A stretch of 39,966 nt of DNA. It comes from an uncultured Desulfobacteraceae bacterium (GTDB taxonomy: Bacteria; Desulfobacterota; Desulfobacteria; Desulfobacterales; UBA2174). The translations under genes were made by a program, and so were the position numbers. This document shows positions 39,859 to 39,966 of the stretch, piece after piece (the first letter of the stretch is position 1; each line of letters starts with the position of its first letter). Location: NCBI GenBank assembly GCA_937982505.1, contig CALJLV010000011.1, positions 1 to 39,966 on the forward strand. Direction: 5' to 3'. A model generated the notes under the pieces. It searched no databases, had not been told where the DNA came from, and was given only the letters and a program-made list of their open reading frames with translations.

Positions 39859-39966
39859 CACCCTTGATATCCAATCCAGCCCGGAGCGCTTGCGTTCCAC
39901 AGTCATCCCGGGGTCGAAGGGTCAGGCCGCGTTTTCCGGGGGGACGGGAATCGAAGATCGGCCGAA

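Overview
The window is a GC-rich stretch of bacterial chromosome. A complete dsrA-dsrB-dsrD-dsrN block marks it as a dissimilatory sulfate reducer. The DsrAB/DsrD types and the flanking genes (ADP-forming acyl-CoA ligase, Na+-pump decarboxylase subunits, zinc-ribbon repeats of the CPDxxC type) suit Desulfobacterota. I cannot name a genus from the sequence alone. Genes are densely packed with short gaps or stop/start overlaps. I saw no rRNA, tRNA, CRISPR array, insertion sequence or phage gene.

Layout. (1) About 34-16168, minus strand: a glycogen block. In transcription order it holds a PPC/DUF296 protein, ilvE-type aminotransferase, eukaryotic-type UTP-glucose-1-phosphate uridylyltransferase, a GT4 glycosyltransferase, a 1423-residue bifunctional debranching enzyme, a glycogen phosphorylase with its own promoter, glycogen synthase, a GH13_8-like branching enzyme and a small secreted protein. 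No ADP-glucose pyrophosphorylase is present. (2) 16455-18442: a plus-strand cysteine-cluster (YkgJ-like) protein convergent with dapA. (3) 18611-25901, plus strand: a TPR protein, an unrecognised 388-residue protein that overlaps it, then a good promoter and about 175 nt leader before dsrA, dsrB, dsrD and the CbiA-like amidase dsrN, and finally an Smr-domain protein with a C-terminal pair of zinc ribbons. (4) 25959-37490, minus strand: a catabolic locus with a complete dipeptide-type ABC transporter (two ATPases, solute-binding protein, two permeases), a saccharopine-dehydrogenase-like reductase, an XRE-HTH protein fused to a TRAP (DctP) ligand domain, an MmgE/PrpD protein and a fused ADP-forming acyl-CoA ligase. 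(5) 37622-39966, minus strand: a small ABM-domain protein, then the beta and gamma subunits of a sodium-translocating decarboxylase with a clear intrinsic terminator.

How the genes may work together. Region 1 can make UDP-glucose, polymerise and branch it, and degrade the polymer by phosphorolysis plus debranching. Region 3 is the terminal sulfite-reduction step and its cofactor modification. Region 4 looks like one uptake-and-degradation unit in which the HTH-DctP fusion could sense the substrate directly in the cytoplasm and the acyl-CoA ligase could recover ATP. The substrate is not evident. The most unusual items are the HTH-DctP fusion, the eukaryote-like glycogen enzyme set, the Smr/zinc-ribbon fusion with a strong internal ribosome binding site, and the unassigned protein upstream of dsrA.
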